Shown piece by piece: positions 61,978 through 64,000 of a stretch of DNA of 64,000 bases (the stretch's first letter is position 1; each line of letters starts with the position of its first letter). Where the stretch lies: NCBI RefSeq assembly GCF_032854445.1, contig NC_088295.1, forward strand, positions 70,103,249 through 70,167,248, written 5' to 3'. Source of the stretch: Liolophura sinensis (Eukaryota > Mollusca > Polyplacophora > Chitonida > Chitonidae). A program made the position numbers and the translations under genes. The notes under the pieces are model-generated. The model was not told the origin of the DNA. It was given only the letters and a program-made list of their open reading frames with translations, and ran no database searches.

Positions 61978-63372
61978 CTCTATGACGAAGAGAATTTGGA
62001 GCTGGTATGATGGTATTGGAGAACTACTGATGGTACTAGGGGACTGAGAGCTGGTATGATGGTATTGAGGGACTGCTGATGGCACTGCAGGACTGAGAGC
62101 TGGTATGATGGTATTGGGGGACTGCTGATGGTATTGGGGACTGCTGATGGCACTCCAGGACTGAGAGCTGGTATGATGGTATTGGGGGACTGCTGATAGT
62201 ATTGGGGACTGCTGATGGCACTGAGGACTGAGAGCTGGCATGATGGTATTGGGGACTGCTGATGGTATTGGGGACTGCTGATGGCACTGAGGACTGAGAG
62301 CTGGCATGATGGTATTGGGGGACTGCTGATGGCACTGCAGAACTAAGAGCTGGTATGATGGTACTGGGGGGCTGGCATGATGGTAATGGGCAACTACTGA
62401 TGGCACTGGGGGACTGAGAGCTGGTATGATGGTATTGGGGGACTGCTGAAGGCACTGGAGGCCTGAGAGCTGGTATGATGGTATTGGGGACTGCTGATGG
62501 CACTGCAGGACTGAGAGCTGGTATGGTAATGGGCAACTACTGATGGCACTGGAGGACTGAGAGTTGGTATGATGGTATTGGAGGACTGCTGAAGGCATTG
62601 GAGGCCTGAGAGCTGGTATGATGGTATTGGAGGGCTGCTGAAGGCACTGGAGGCCTGAGAGCTGGTATGGTAATGGGCAACTACTGATGGCACTGGAGGA
62701 CTGAGAGTTGGTATGATGGTATTGGAGGACTGCTGAAGGCATTGGAGGCCTGAGAGCTGGTATGATGGTATTGGAGGGCTGCTGAAGGCACTGGAGGCCT
62801 GAGAGCTGGTATGGTAATGGGCAACTACTGATGACACTGGAGGCCTGAGAGCTGGTATGATGGTATTGGAGGGCTGCTGAAGGCACTGGAGGCCTGAGAG
62901 CTGGTATGGTAATGGGCAACTACTGATGGCACTGGAGGCCTGAGAGCTGGTATGGTAATGGGCAACTACTGATGGCACTGGAGGCCTGAGAGCTGGTATG
63001 ATGGTATTGGAGGACTGCTGAAGGCACTGGAGGACTGAGAGCTGGTATGGTAATGGGCAACTACTGATGGCACTGGAGGCCTGAGAGCTGGTATGATGGT
63101 ATTGGAGGACTGCTGAAGGCACTGGAGGCCTGAGAGCTGGTATGGTAATGGGCAACTACTGATGGCACTGGAGGCCTGAGAGCTGGTATGATGGTATTGG
63201 GGACTGCTGATGGCACTGGAGGCCTGAGAGCTGGTATGGTAATGGGCAACTACTAATGGCACTGGAGGCCTGAGAGCTGGCATGATGGTATTGGAGGACT
63301 GCTGAAGGCACTGGAGGACTGAGAGCTGGAATGATGGTATTGGGGGACTGCTGATTGCACTGGAGGGCTGGA
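61978..63372. repeat. ~1.4 kb minisatellite of 46- and 49-bp units
   Basis: About 30 units of two interleaved types that share ctgagagctggtatg: type A (49 bp) continues atggtattggaggactgctg; type B (46 bp) continues gtaatgggcaactactgatg. Both end ggcactggaggc. A and B alternate in the right half; the left half is more diverged and A-rich. Overlapping minus ORFs up to 328 codons (Pro/Ser/Gln-rich) are repeat artefacts because 46 and 49 are not multiples of three. Confidence 0.93.
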
Positions 63373-63904
63373 TATTCGATTCTCATACATTTTTAACCTA
63401 TCAGCCCCCCAGCGCCATACCAGGTGTCAGTTCCCCAGAACCATACCAGCTATCAATCCCCTAGCACACACCACGGATCAGTCCCAGGGCCTAATCCACC
63501 CTTCTTAGGTAAGGTACTAGGGGACTTTACTATACTCCTGTATAAACATAACTATTTTCCTGCTATTTGAAGTCCAACAATTCAGAATATAATTTTTACA
63601 CTCGAAGAACCAACTGATGTCCAAAACTCTAGCCTACAAGTAGACCCAAGTAGTACCCCTGAAAGCCTCCATTCTATGGGCTGGCATACTGTACATAGGG
63701 TATAGTGACCTGGGGGATGGGGCATGTTTATGTCACCCTGACCTGCAGAAATAACCTGACCAAGAACAGTTATTGATTTTACACATGATCCAGTTAAGGC
63801 TTCCATATACAAACTACATGTAAATTATGGTTGTGGGCCGGAACATCCACGTAGGAAGGGGGTAATATGACTGCAAGATGTTCACATCATACGCCGATCA
63901 TACA
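63373..63904. other. Intergenic, minisatellite remnants
   Basis: 63,400-63,480 holds units of the neighbouring minisatellite in inverted orientation ('ccataccaggtgtcagttcc', 'ccataccagctatcaatccc'). The rest has no supported feature. Confidence 0.5.
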
Positions 63905-63910
63905 GCCATG

Positions 63911-64000
63911 ATGGCGACCTCAGTGGCTCAGTTGGTTAGTCCGCGAGCGCAGTGTAATGACCCAGAAGCCTCTCACCAATGCAGTCGCTCTGAGTTCAAG
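63911..64000 (+). mobile_element. SINE head, cut by the window end
   Basis: 'gcgacctcagtggctcagtt' then 'ggttagtccgcgagcgcagt', 'aatgacccagaagcctctca' and the start of the B box gagttcaag. Same head as the reference copy at 26,051-26,320, here on the plus strand; the body lies beyond the window. Confidence 0.85.

Noticed and set aside
61933-63386. Long Pro/Ser/Gln-rich minus-strand ORFs (up to 328 codons)
   Set aside because: They are translations of the 46/49-bp minisatellite; unit lengths are not multiples of three, so the frame rotates from unit to unit, and no splice sites or conserved domain are present.

Overview
This is a stretch of an animal nuclear genome. It is AT-rich, its genes have many short exons with GT-AG introns, and intergenic DNA is full of tRNA-headed SINEs, simple repeats and minisatellites. 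The protein matches (CBS, VPS26C, BAG1, SAXO) are general metazoan. The SINE families and the frequent 'tacatgta' strings point to a lophotrochozoan, most likely a mollusc; this placement is inference from repeat style, not proof.

Layout. (1) About 1-8.4 kb: part of a minus-strand gene I cannot name. It has a non-coding first exon and CCAAT boxes near 8.4 kb, a start codon at 7366, and probable coding exons at about 4.98, 3.69 and 1.78 kb. (2) 8.5-19 kb: gene-free DNA with SINEs, an ATGT microsatellite, a decayed minisatellite and one copy of a ~0.5 kb repeat whose second copy lies at 29.4 kb. (3) 18,995-23,477 (+): a BAG1-type co-chaperone with ubiquitin-like and BAG domains; its fifth exon carries three reading-frame breaks. 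(4) 25,249-30,322 (-): complete nine-exon VPS26C/DSCR3, 297 codons. (5) 32,533-38,750 (+): complete seven-exon SAXO-type axonemal microtubule protein, 503 codons, with a SINE-associated 60-bp minisatellite in intron 1. (6) 43,849-60,785 (-): cystathionine beta-synthase, 14 shared coding exons plus two different in-phase last exons. (7) 60.9-64 kb: a ~1.4 kb minisatellite and the head of another SINE.

The genes are ordinary housekeeping or ciliary genes and show no sign of forming one pathway: proteostasis (BAG1), endosomal recycling (VPS26C), cilia (SAXO) and transsulfuration (CBS). VPS26C and SAXO are divergent; BAG1 and VPS26C are convergent.

The most interesting signals are the duplicated, mutually exclusive-looking terminal exons of CBS, both encoding the end of the regulatory Bateman module; a 129-bp in-phase exon-like ORF inside a CBS intron; the BAG1 frame breaks; a 139-bp fold-back element; hairpin-bearing tandem repeats; and a minisatellite whose unit carries a SINE-core motif. 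I found no novel multi-gene system, virus, CRISPR array or bacterial insert. All exon borders were read by eye from splice motifs, phase and protein similarity recalled from memory.
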